DNA from: a virus
DNA length: 64,000 bases
Virus record (IMG/VR): IMGVR_UViG_3300048813_000107
Coordinates: 1-64,000 of that record
Reading direction: 5' to 3' (one strand)
Notes under the pieces: model-generated
Told to the model about the DNA's origin: nothing
Databases searched by the model: none
The model's input: only the letters and a program-made list of their open reading frames with translations
Shown here: piece by piece, positions 13,127 through 20,957 of the stretch
Layout: each line of letters opens with the position of its first letter
Position numbering within the stretch: position 1 is the stretch's first letter
Position numbers and translations under genes: made by a program

Positions 13127-14505
13127 CCACGGCCACCTGGGCGCAGTTCCTCGAGCGCCGCTCCCAGCTCGACGGCATGGCCGGATTCGAGCCGCTATGG
13201 ATGCCCGACTTCCTGTTCGGCTTCCAGCGGCTCATGGACGAGTGGGCGATCCAGGCCGGCCGTGGCGCGCTCCTGGCGGACTGCGGGCTCGGCAAGTCCC
13301 CGATGGAGCTGGTGTGGGCACAGAACGTCCACCTTCACACCGGGAAGCCGGTCCTGCTGCTGACTCCTCCGGCGGTCGGGTCTCAGATGGAAGAGGAAGG
13401 CGCGAAGTTCGGTATCGAGGCCGCAGTGTCCAGGGACGGGAAGATACCGGCGCCGATCACGGTCACGAACTACGAGCGGCTGCACTACTTCGACCGGGAC
13501 GACTTCGGCGGCGTCGTGGCCGATGAGGCCAGCTGCATCAAGGCGTTCGACGGGGTGCGCCGGGCGCAGGTTACCGACTTCACCAAGAAGATGCGCTACC
13601 GGCTGGCGGCCACGGCCACCGCGGCGCCCAACGACTTCACCGAGCTGGGCACCCTGAGCGAGATGCTTGGCTACCTGGGCCACACGGACATGCTGAGCCG
13701 GTTCTTCGTCAACGAGAGCAAGTCGGGCGCGACCGGCCGCGGGTACATGGGCGAGGCCCGGCACTGGCGGTTCAAGGGCCATGCCGAGGACCCGTTCTGG
13801 CGCTGGGTTTCCTCGTACGCCCGGGCCATACGCAGGCCCTCGGATTACGGGTTCCCCGATGACGGCTTTATCCTGCCGCCGCTGGAGTACCGGCAGCATG
13901 TCGTTGAGCCGGGCATGCCGTCCGATGACGGCACCCTGTTCGACGTGCCCGCCATCGGCCTGCGCGAGGAACGCGAGGAAGAGCGCCGGTCGCTGCGAGA
14001 GCGCTGCGAGAAAGCCGCGGAGGTCCTGGCCGACGCCAGCCCCGGCGTGGCCTGGTGTCACCGGAACGCCGAAGGTGACTTGCTGGAGCAGATGATCGAC
14101 GGCGCGGTCCAGGTGTCCGGTTCCGATGACCCGGACGCGAAAGAGGAGAAGCTCGCGGCGTTCACCCGCGGCGAGGTCCGGACCCTCGTGATTAAGCCCA
14201 AGATCGGCGCGTGGGGCCTGAACTGGCAGCACTGCCACCGCATGACCTACTTTGCCGGGCACAGCTTCGAGTCCCACTATCAGGCGGTGCGCCGCTGCTG
14301 GCGGTTCGGCCAGGAGCACCCCGTGACCGTGGACATCATCACCACGCCGGGCGGGTCCAGGGCCCTGGCCAGCCTCAAGCGCAAGTCGGCACAGGCCGAC
14401 GTGATGTTCAGCGCCCTGGTGGCCCACATGAACGACGCGATGAGCGTGCAGCGTACCGATGTGTACGAGCAGGAAACGGAGGTGCCCGCGTGGGCAAGGT
14501 GCTGA
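13123..14505 (+). CDS. SNF2-like superfamily 2 helicase
   Basis: A 460-residue protein. Motif I is ADCGLGKS (K58, S59), motif Ia VLLLTPP, motif II DEAS (134-137), motif III AATATA (162-167), and motif VI QAVRRCWRFGQ near residue 390, with IKPKIGAWGLNWQ before it. These are the signatures of SNF2/RAD54-type ATPases that translocate on double-stranded DNA. ATGA overlap with the excisionase-like gene and overlap with the methyltransferase gene show one operon. Phages often pair such helicases with a methyltransferase; a DISARM-like defence role is less likely because the other subunits are missing. Confidence 0.85.
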   Translation: MTTATWAQFLERRSQLDGMAGFEPLWMPDFLFGFQRLMDEWAIQAGRGALLADCGLGKSPMELVWAQNVHLHTGKPVLLLTPPAVGSQMEEEGAKFGIEAAVSRDGKIPAPITVTNYERLHYFDRDDFGGVVADEASCIKAFDGVRRAQVTDFTKKMRYRLAATATAAPNDFTELGTLSEMLGYLGHTDMLSRFFVNESKSGATGRGYMGEARHWRFKGHAEDPFWRWVSSYARAIRRPSDYGFPDDGFILPPLEYRQHVVEPGMPSDDGTLFDVPAIGLREEREEERRSLRERCEKAAEVLADASPGVAWCHRNAEGDLLEQMIDGAVQVSGSDDPDAKEEKLAAFTRGEVRTLVIKPKIGAWGLNWQHCHRMTYFAGHSFESHYQAVRRCWRFGQEHPVTVDIITTPGGSRALASLKRKSAQADVMFSALVAHMNDAMSVQRTDVYEQETEVPAWARC

Positions 14506-15536
14506 GCCAGGTGATTACCGGCTCCTATGCGCTGCACAACGGCGATGCGATGGAGGTGATGCCGGACTACCCGGATGGCTGCATGCACGCCGTGGTCTAC
14601 TCCCCGCCGTTCGCCTACGGAGACGAGGGGCCCGGCGGCGCGGGCCTGTATAAGTACAGCTCAAGCGAGCGGGACTTGTCGAACGCGGGCGGCTACACCG
14701 AGTTCTTCAAGATGTACGGCTATTTCGTCCGCGAGCTTCACCGGCTGACGATGCCCGGCCGGATCAACGCCGTCCACTGCATGGACACCCCGATGGGGAA
14801 TAGTGGCGGCGACGCGCTGGCAGACTTCCCCGGTGACGTGATCCGGCTGCACCGCGAATCGGGGTTCGACTACATCGGCCGCCACGTCATCTGGAAGGAA
14901 CCGCTCGCGGTCCGGAACCGGACGATGGTCAAGGACCTCACCCATAAGACGACCGTGGTGGACTGCACCGACGCAGGGCTGGCATCGGCGGACTGGCTGC
15001 TGATCTTCCGCAAGCGCGGTGCGAACCCCGTCCCGGTGACCCATCCGAACGGGTTCACCGAGTACTACGGCGCCGCGCGGCCGCCGGCCGACGTGCTGAA
15101 GTACCGGGGCTGGACGGGCCCGCAGACGCAGAACCTGTACTCCCACTGGATCTGGCGGCAGTACGCCTCTCCGGTCTGGGATGACATCCGCGGCAATATG
15201 GGCCAGTGGGACGACCGCAAGCACATGGCCGTGCTGCCGCACCGCGAGGCCCGCGACGAGGAAGACGAGAAGCACGTCCACCCCCTCCAGCTCGATGTGT
15301 CCCGCCGGGTTGTCGACATGCGGACCAATCCGGGCGAGAGGGTTTTCTCCCCGTGCATGGGTGTCGGTTCCGAGGTGTTCGCCGCGATAGAGCTGGGCCG
15401 CCTCGCCGCTGGCGCCGAACTGAAGCCGAGCTACTACCGGCAGGCCGTGACGAACCTCGCGCTGCTCGAGCAGAAGAAGCCGAAGCAACTCGGCTTCGAT
15501 GACGAGGAGCCCGCCGAGGAACGCGCGGCCTCCTAA
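14490..15536 (+). CDS. Site-specific DNA methyltransferase (N4/N6, beta-type order)
   Basis: A 348-residue protein. Catalytic motif IV is SPPF (residues 38-41). SAM-binding motif I comes near the C-terminus as FSPCMGVGS (286-294), preceded by HPLQ (264-267), the permuted order of beta-class amino-methyltransferases. It would methylate adenine N6 or cytosine N4 in phage or host DNA, using SAM. GTG 14490 is preceded by GGAGGTGCCCGC and lies inside the helicase end. No restriction nuclease is adjacent, so it is probably an orphan enzyme protecting or marking DNA. Confidence 0.85.
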   Translation: MGKVLSQVITGSYALHNGDAMEVMPDYPDGCMHAVVYSPPFAYGDEGPGGAGLYKYSSSERDLSNAGGYTEFFKMYGYFVRELHRLTMPGRINAVHCMDTPMGNSGGDALADFPGDVIRLHRESGFDYIGRHVIWKEPLAVRNRTMVKDLTHKTTVVDCTDAGLASADWLLIFRKRGANPVPVTHPNGFTEYYGAARPPADVLKYRGWTGPQTQNLYSHWIWRQYASPVWDDIRGNMGQWDDRKHMAVLPHREARDEEDEKHVHPLQLDVSRRVVDMRTNPGERVFSPCMGVGSEVFAAIELGRLAAGAELKPSYYRQAVTNLALLEQKKPKQLGFDDEEPAEERAAS

Positions 15537-15621
15537 CCACCACAGACCCCCGTCCCCCGCAACACCGGGACGGCCCCAGCAAGCCACCACCGCCAGCGAG
15601 ACGAGGAACAGCCGGTCATCG

Positions 15622-15683
15622 GGCACGTGCCAGCGCGGAGCATCGCAACCCTCGCTGGCATGTGCCGGGGGACCGACCCCCGG
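15622..15683 (+). terminator. Two hairpins upstream of the VWA gene
   Basis: GGCACGTGCCAGCG (15622-15635) pairs with CGCTGGCATGTGCC (15653-15666) with one mismatch. CCGGGGG (15665-15671) pairs with CCCCCGG (15677-15683). Likely terminates the helicase-methyltransferase transcript or regulates the VWA gene. Confidence 0.55.
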
Positions 15684-15705
15684 ACAAAGAAGGATACGAG
15701 GAATC

Positions 15706-16443
15706 ATGACCACACCAGAGCGCACCGAGACCGGCGGCCCGTCACGCACCCCCAGGAGCGAGATCACCGCCGCCGTGTCCGGCAACCGCAAGAAGGAGCC
15801 GGTTCTCCTGCTCGACCTGTCCACTTCGATGGACTGGGACGCGGCGCAGGGAGGGCCCGAGTGGAACGGCCAGGGCGGCGGCAGGCGCGGCATCGTCATC
15901 GAGGCCCTGCACGGCCTGGTTTCCGCGCTGGAAGCGGAGGACAGCGAGGCGGCGGCGGAGCAGGCCGGCGGCAGCGATGACCTCGGCGGGCTGCTGACGC
16001 ACGGCTTCGCCAGCGGTCACGTGGAGATCGGCGACCTGAACTCTTCCAACCTGGAGCGCAAGCTCAACGCGATCCAGTGGGGCGGCGCGACGCACATCAT
16101 GCCCGCGTGGAAGGCGGCCCTCGCGGACTACGACGAGGAGTTCGGCGACAAGGACCCCGACGAGCAGCCAACCCTGCTGACCCTGGTCCTGACCGACGGC
16201 GAGGCCGATGACTGGGCCGAGTTCGTGCCGGTACTGGAGAAGGCTAGCCCGAAGCGGGTGTTCGCGGTCGCGATCGTCGGCCACGGTACCGCCCATGACG
16301 CCACCGTCCGCGCCTACCAGCAGGCGGCCGAGCGGAACCGGTCGCAGGACAAGTACGGCAAGGAACACGTCAAGGTCGTGTCGTTCGACTCGGTGACTGA
16401 CCCGAAGGAGATCGCGGCGGACCTGATCACGCTGATCAGCTAG
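15706..16443 (+). CDS. von Willebrand factor A (MIDAS) domain protein
   Basis: A 245-residue protein. The metal-ion-dependent adhesion site is complete: DLSTS (D37, S39, S41), T129 in GGATHIMP, and D164 in LVLTDGEAD. The whole protein is one VWA fold without signal peptide or membrane segment, so it is a cytoplasmic metal-dependent protein-binding module, similar in design to TerY-type VWA proteins. It lies between DNA modification and polysaccharide genes but has hairpins on both sides, so it may be its own transcription unit. GAGGAATC precedes the ATG. Partner unknown. Confidence 0.85.
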   Translation: MTTPERTETGGPSRTPRSEITAAVSGNRKKEPVLLLDLSTSMDWDAAQGGPEWNGQGGGRRGIVIEALHGLVSALEAEDSEAAAEQAGGSDDLGGLLTHGFASGHVEIGDLNSSNLERKLNAIQWGGATHIMPAWKAALADYDEEFGDKDPDEQPTLLTLVLTDGEADDWAEFVPVLEKASPKRVFAVAIVGHGTAHDATVRAYQQAAERNRSQDKYGKEHVKVVSFDSVTDPKEIAADLITLIS

Positions 16444-16468
16444 CCCGGCCCGTTTCACCATCTCGCCG

Positions 16469-16552
16469 CCAGCCGGTCCCGGAGGATCGTTCAAAGCCTC
16501 CGGGGCTGGCTGGCTCCAGGATTCAGGGCCGCCTCGCGCAGGGCGAGGCGGC
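16469..16552 (+). terminator. Two hairpins after the VWA gene
   Basis: CCAGCC...CCGGAGG (16469-16485) pairs with CCTCCGG...GGCTGG (16497-16509), and GCCGCCTCGC (16528-16537) pairs perfectly with GCGAGGCGGC (16543-16552). They probably end the VWA transcript before the polysaccharide cassette; there is no T run. Confidence 0.6.
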
Positions 16553-16573
16553 AGTCATACCGAAAGGTCACGA

Positions 16574-17767
16574 GTGCCCGACAGAATTGCCACGCCGGTA
16601 CTGTGGCCACGTTTCACCGAGGCCCCGACCGTGCCGCTCCGCCGGCTGCGCACTGATACTGAGCCTGCCAGGCCTCCCTGGGACTGGTTCCGGCCGTCGC
16701 TGCCTAAGAAGGCATACCGGAAGGTAGTCGCGATCGTTCCTGCCTGCAACGAAGCTGACGCGATCACTGCGACAGTCCGGGCCTTGCGGCAGCAGAGCCG
16801 CGCTCCTGACCGCATCGTGGTGGCGGTGAATAACACCACCGACAACACCGCCGGGCTGGCCCGTGAAGCTGGGGCCGAGGTGATGATCCTCGCGGACAAC
16901 AAGTTCATGAAGGCCGGGGCGATGAACCAGGCCCTCGACGCGGTGATGCCGGGTCTTGATGACGAGGACATGGTGCTGATCCAGGATGCCGATACCTGCC
17001 TGAATCCGGACTTCACGAAGTACGCCGTCGAGGCCATGCGGCCTGGCATCGGCGGGGTGTGCGCCCGGTACGACAACCCGGCCCCCCGCAACCTCATCGA
17101 GCGGCTCCAGGCCAGCGAGTTCACCCGGTCGCGCCGGAAGATCTCGCGGGCCCGCGGGAAGGTCCTGATCCTGGTCGGCATCGCGACCCTGTTCCGGGTC
17201 GGGGTCCTGCGCCACGTCCTGGCCGCCCGCGAGGCCGGGGAGCTGCCTGGCAGCCGCACCTACTACAACCTGACCTCGCTGTGCGAGGACTACGAGATGA
17301 CCCTGGCCATGCGGACGCTCGGGTACAGGCTGACCAGCCCCGCCCGGTGCCGGCCGCTGACCCACGCGATGCCGACCCTGGGCAAGCTGCACGGCCAGCG
17401 GGTGCGGTGGACCCGCGGGGCCCTGGATGACCTCCAGGCCTACGGCCTGACCGGGATCACCCGGACCTACATCCTGGCGCAGGTAGGCCGTCTGCTTTCC
17501 ATGCTCTCGCCGGTCCTGTTCGCGGCCTACCTGCTCTCGCTCCAGCTCACCTACGGGCGCATCGTGTGGGACCTGCCCTGGGTGTGCGTCAATGCCCTGT
17601 TCATCGGCGAGCGGGTCATCACCGTGCGCTCAGCCGGCTGGAGGGCCATGCTGCTCTCGGTGCTGCTGCTGCCGGAGCTGGCTTACGACTGGTTCATGGC
17701 TGCGTGCTACCTGCAGGGACTGGTGCTGCACCTTCGCGGCACCGCCCCGGTATGGAAGGAGACCTGA
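16574..17767 (+). CDS. Processive family 2 glycosyltransferase (PgaC/BcsA-like)
   Basis: A 397-residue protein. It has a cytosolic GT2 domain with PACNEADAI, DAD (138-140), CED (237-239) and Q275-x2-R278-W279, the motif set of processive beta-glycan synthases (cellulose, chitin, poly-GlcNAc). Three C-terminal hydrophobic segments follow (about 298-327, 330-350, 358-388). The two N-terminal helices of PgaC are missing, so the 50-residue N-terminus is soluble. Downstream lie a one-helix peptide, a deacetylase and a GH16 enzyme in overlapping frames, so it probably makes an extracellular polysaccharide. The product sugar cannot be told from sequence; a poly-GlcNAc-like polymer fits the neighbouring deacetylase. 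Confidence 0.85.
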   Translation: MPDRIATPVLWPRFTEAPTVPLRRLRTDTEPARPPWDWFRPSLPKKAYRKVVAIVPACNEADAITATVRALRQQSRAPDRIVVAVNNTTDNTAGLAREAGAEVMILADNKFMKAGAMNQALDAVMPGLDDEDMVLIQDADTCLNPDFTKYAVEAMRPGIGGVCARYDNPAPRNLIERLQASEFTRSRRKISRARGKVLILVGIATLFRVGVLRHVLAAREAGELPGSRTYYNLTSLCEDYEMTLAMRTLGYRLTSPARCRPLTHAMPTLGKLHGQRVRWTRGALDDLQAYGLTGITRTYILAQVGRLLSMLSPVLFAAYLLSLQLTYGRIVWDLPWVCVNALFIGERVITVRSAGWRAMLLSVLLLPELAYDWFMAACYLQGLVLHLRGTAPVWKET

Positions 17768-17922
17768 TGTTCGGCGACACGATGACGCCGGATACGGCCC
17801 CCGGCATCCTCGGGCTGCTCGTGCTGCTGGTGACCCTGCTTTTCATCGGGCTGGCCCTGAACAGCCTAATGCCCCGCCCGGAGTGGCTGTACCGCCTGCT
17901 CACCAGGGAGAGGCACCGGTGA
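17767..17922 (+). CDS. One-helix membrane peptide of the polysaccharide cassette
   Basis: A 51-residue protein starting at a TGATG overlap. A single hydrophobic segment (GILGLLVLLVTLLFIGLALN) is followed by a basic tail. Its position between synthase and deacetylase recalls the small PgaD/IcaD partners of PgaC/IcaA, but sequence similarity cannot be judged at this size. The stop overlaps the next start. Confidence 0.65.
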   Translation: MFGDTMTPDTAPGILGLLVLLVTLLFIGLALNSLMPRPEWLYRLLTRERHR

Positions 17923-19028
17923 TATCTCCCCCGGCGCACCGCGGCATGCGGCGCTACCTGCTCGGCATCCCCGGCTCGATTCTTGGCCTCGCCGTCGTCG
18001 CCATCATTGTCGTCTCCGTCTGGCATCCCGGCACGAACCCGGCCGGGCCGGGGGCAAGCACCGACGGCGGCGGGCTGCCGGGAGCGCACCCGGGAGCGGT
18101 AACGGTCACCGTCCCGTACGTCCGCACCTACGTCCGCAAGGTCGCCCGCATCCCGGTGCTGGCCTGGCACCAGGTCATCGGCGGGGTCGCGGCGACGCCG
18201 GCCGAGGACGTGATCTGGAACTTCGGCAGGGACTGCAAGCCGTCCGCCGCGGTCTGCGATGCGCCGGGCAATCCCGAGACGGTCAGCCTGGCCCAGCTCG
18301 GCGCGGAGCTGGGATGGCTGAAGCAGCAGGGCTACCACTCCATCACGGCCGCCCAGTACTACGCCTGGGACGAGGGAAAAAGAGTCGCGCTACCGTCAAG
18401 GCCCATCTTGCTGACCATTGACGACGGCACGCTGAACTCCTACGTGAACGTCACCGCCGTGCTCCAGGAGTACGGCTACAGCATGGTCGCCTTTATCGTC
18501 AGCCAGTTCGCTGACGGGGCGGCCGCGAACCAGGAGCCGTACGCAGGGTGGGATGCCACCTGGGCGCAGCTGAAGGCACTGCCTGCTGCCCAGTGGTCTT
18601 TCGCCTTTCATGCCGGGGCGCACGGCCACAACGTGACGTTCCCGGATAACCCCGGCTGCACGTACTACTACCCGTGCCAGCTGCCGGGCGAGACGACCGC
18701 GCAGTATGAGCAGCGGGTGTCTGGTGAGATCAGCGCGGGCCGCAGGGCGGAGATGGCCGAGCTGGGCGCGCGGTTCGACACGGACATGTGGGCCGTGCCG
18801 TGGAACGATCTCGGCAACCAGCCGAACCTGCCCAGCGAGGGCACGGCGGGAACCTGGCTGGCGTCATGGGCGGCCACCCGGTTCCCGGTCATCTTCATCC
18901 AGGACCCGCTGCACAACGGGAAGCAGCACGAGCGGTACCGGCTGGAGATCCAGGGCACCTGGTCCCTGAAGACGTTCAAGAACAACTTCCTCAGCAATGC
19001 CCGGGACGGATTTTTCAACGCGAGATGA
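17919..19028 (+). CDS. Membrane-anchored polysaccharide deacetylase (CE4, PgaB-like)
   Basis: A 369-residue protein starting with GTG in a GTGA overlap. A signal anchor (about 13-35) puts the rest outside the membrane. The CE4 domain has TIDDG (166-170, the TFDDG motif) and FHAGAHGH (H231, H235, H237) as the metal site. The N-terminal PVLAWHQV resembles the start of PgaB/IcaB N-deacetylases, which act on poly-GlcNAc. Predicted to trim acetyl groups from the polymer made by the adjoining synthase. The C-terminal 130 residues complete the barrel. Confidence 0.8.
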   Translation: MISPPAHRGMRRYLLGIPGSILGLAVVAIIVVSVWHPGTNPAGPGASTDGGGLPGAHPGAVTVTVPYVRTYVRKVARIPVLAWHQVIGGVAATPAEDVIWNFGRDCKPSAAVCDAPGNPETVSLAQLGAELGWLKQQGYHSITAAQYYAWDEGKRVALPSRPILLTIDDGTLNSYVNVTAVLQEYGYSMVAFIVSQFADGAAANQEPYAGWDATWAQLKALPAAQWSFAFHAGAHGHNVTFPDNPGCTYYYPCQLPGETTAQYEQRVSGEISAGRRAEMAELGARFDTDMWAVPWNDLGNQPNLPSEGTAGTWLASWAATRFPVIFIQDPLHNGKQHERYRLEIQGTWSLKTFKNNFLSNARDGFFNAR

Positions 19029-19930
19029 CGGCGGGGAACGGGGAGTACACCCGCCGGCGGGCTCTCATGATGGGCCTGGCAGCACTAGACACCGTAGTTA
19101 TCGGCAGCGACGACACGCAAGGAGCCCCCATGACCGAGCAATCGACAGGCCCGGCGGTCTTTTCCCCGGACGGAAGCCACACGCATTCCGTCCCTACTCC
19201 GGCCCCGGTGCCGGCGCCGGTACCAATACCAAAGCCCTACACCTTCTTCGATGAGTTCAGCGGCGCGGCGGGCACCGCACCGGATCCGGCGAAGTGGGCT
19301 CCGCAGACCGGCCGGGGAATATGGGGAACCGGGGAGGTCGAGAACATGATCAACTCGACCACCACCGCTTACGTGGACGGGAACAGCAACCTTGTCATCG
19401 CGCTGGCCAGCGACGGTCAGGGCGGCTTCAACGGTGCCCGGCTGAACAGCAAGTTCAGCGGCTCGTACGGCACGTGGGTCATGCGCGCGCAGGTCCCTGT
19501 TGCTCTCGGCGCGTGGCCCGCGCTGTGGTTCATGGGCAACAAGGGGCAGTGGCCGGCTAACGGCGAGGTGGATCTGGTCGAGATCTACGGGCCGAACGTC
19601 AACGGCGGTCAGCTCCAGACCACCGTCCACAGCAGCGGGGCGAACGGCCAGCCCAGCTACTATGCCAACCGCGCTACGGACGGGAAGTTTCACGTCTACC
19701 AGATGGTCTACTCGGAGACTGGTTTCGTGTTCTCAGAGGACGGCACCCAGTACCTCGCCGTCGCCGAGTCGCAATTCCCGGCCGGCGGATACCCCTTCAA
19801 CGGCAACGGCGGGATGTACTGCATCCTCAACGTCGCAGCTGGCGGGGAAGGTCCTGGCGGGGCAGTCCCGCTGGCAGATGAGCTGCCGATCAGGATGCTC
19901 ATCGATTACGTCCACTTCACGGCGGCGTGA
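19025..19930 (+). CDS. Secreted GH16 glycoside hydrolase
   Basis: A 301-residue protein. The N-terminus TRRRALMMGLAALD resembles a twin-arginine signal, followed by a Pro-rich linker and a GH16 beta-jelly-roll. The catalytic signature EVDLVE is at 181-186 (nucleophile E181, D183, acid/base E186). GH16 enzymes cut or transglycosylate beta-glucans and galactans. An ATG at 19130 with a perfect AAGGAG would remove the signal, so the first ATG (ATGA overlap) is preferred. In this cassette it may remodel or release the polymer, or open the host wall polysaccharide. Confidence 0.85.
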   Translation: MTAGNGEYTRRRALMMGLAALDTVVIGSDDTQGAPMTEQSTGPAVFSPDGSHTHSVPTPAPVPAPVPIPKPYTFFDEFSGAAGTAPDPAKWAPQTGRGIWGTGEVENMINSTTTAYVDGNSNLVIALASDGQGGFNGARLNSKFSGSYGTWVMRAQVPVALGAWPALWFMGNKGQWPANGEVDLVEIYGPNVNGGQLQTTVHSSGANGQPSYYANRATDGKFHVYQMVYSETGFVFSEDGTQYLAVAESQFPAGGYPFNGNGGMYCILNVAAGGEGPGGAVPLADELPIRMLIDYVHFTAA

Positions 19931-19931
19931 C

Positions 19932-20480
19932 ATGCCGCCGCCGCCGGCCGGGAAGCATCAGCGCAAGAGATGGCGGCAGGCTGGCCTCTGGCTCCTCGCC
20001 GGCACCGCGGCGGGTGTTATCGTCACGGGCGCTGCTGTCGTCGTGCCGGGCGCCCGCCATGAGGTGGCCAGCGTGGCGGCCAGCGTGGTGCATCGTCATG
20101 GCGGGAACAGCAAGACCGCATCCCCGCCGCAGGTGACGCCGGCCATGCGGGTGCCTTTCGCCGCTCGCGTCGTGGCGGATCCGTCCCCGGCCAGGGCGGC
20201 AAGGGCGGCTGCCACGCCGAAACCTTCCAGGGTGCCAGCCAGCACACCGGTGCCGGGTGCTAGTCCGAACCCGGCCACCAGCCCTACCGCAACACGGCGG
20301 ACCCAGACGCCGACCAGCCCGCCGCCGATCCTGAACACAACCGCCACCAGCAGCCCGACCACCTCGAGCCCGAGCCCGACGCCCGACCACGGCCCGACCA
20401 CGACGCTCTCGTCCTCGCCGCCAGTTAGCCCGCCCGTCTCGGCGACTTCCAGTGCTCCGGCAAGCCCCCCGGCGTCCTGA
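19932..20480 (+). CDS. Membrane-anchored Pro/Ser/Thr-rich surface protein
   Basis: A 182-residue protein. A basic N-terminus (GKHQRKRWRQ) and one hydrophobic segment (about 17-41) are followed by roughly 120 residues rich in Pro, Ser and Thr, as in wall-spanning stalks. No catalytic part and no LPxTG. It ends the polysaccharide cassette and could be an anchor or spacer. Low-complexity composition makes family assignment impossible. Confidence 0.65.
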   Translation: MPPPPAGKHQRKRWRQAGLWLLAGTAAGVIVTGAAVVVPGARHEVASVAASVVHRHGGNSKTASPPQVTPAMRVPFAARVVADPSPARAARAAATPKPSRVPASTPVPGASPNPATSPTATRRTQTPTSPPPILNTTATSSPTTSSPSPTPDHGPTTTLSSSPPVSPPVSATSSAPASPPAS

Positions 20481-20512
20481 CTGGGTGATACCCCGTTTCC
20501 GGGCATGACGAA

Positions 20513-20553
20513 AACGCCCCGCCGCTGCCCGGTAAAGGCAGCGGCGGGGCGTT
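20513..20553. terminator. Strong bidirectional terminator
   Basis: AACGCCCCGCCGCTGCC (20513-20529) and GGCAGCGGCGGGGCGTT (20537-20553) form a perfect 17-bp stem with a 7-base loop. It sits between the rightward polysaccharide cassette and the end of the leftward late operon. Confidence 0.85.
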
Positions 20554-20569
20554 CGTCGTTACGGCTGAG

Positions 20570-20929
20570 TCAGGCGGCCTTCAGCGCGGCCGAGGCGAGA
20601 GCCAGCGCGCTCTGCCCTGCCGCGATGGCCTTGGGAACCAGCGCCCTCACGGCGGCGAACAGGGCAGCGTCAGCGGGGTCTACGAGGTCCAGCAGCGCCA
20701 TGGCGTCGCCGCTGAAGTCCAGGATCAGGCTAGCGTGGCCGGTCAGGAAGCTCCGGGAGTCCGCTGCGATGGCGGCGAGGTCAGCCTCGGCGTGCTGGCC
20801 GTGGCCGTGGAACCAGTCGGCGACGTGACCGAGCGGCCCCTCATGCGGCGCGGGTGCGGCAGGTGACGGGGGCACGGCGGTCGGGGGCGTGATCACCGGA
20901 GCTGAAGGCTCGGGTGCGGAGATGGACAT
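20570..20929 (-). CDS. Hypothetical late protein
   Basis: A 119-residue protein, the last gene of the late operon. A Pro/Ala-rich N-terminal 30 residues is followed by Ala-rich helices (AEADLAAIAADSRSFLTGHA). No strong membrane segment. GAAAGGA lies before the ATG. It could be a tail-tip accessory or lysis-related protein; no family recognised. Confidence 0.55.
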   Translation of the reverse strand: MSISAPEPSAPVITPPTAVPPSPAAPAPHEGPLGHVADWFHGHGQHAEADLAAIAADSRSFLTGHASLILDFSGDAMALLDLVDPADAALFAAVRALVPKAIAAGQSALALASAALKAA

Positions 20930-20957
20930 GGCTGTCCTTTCATGCGGTGGAGGGGGT

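Noticed and set aside
13123-15536. DISARM-like defence system from the helicase and methyltransferase
   Set aside because: No DrmA, DrmB or DrmC-type neighbours, and the methyltransferase is a small permuted orphan type.
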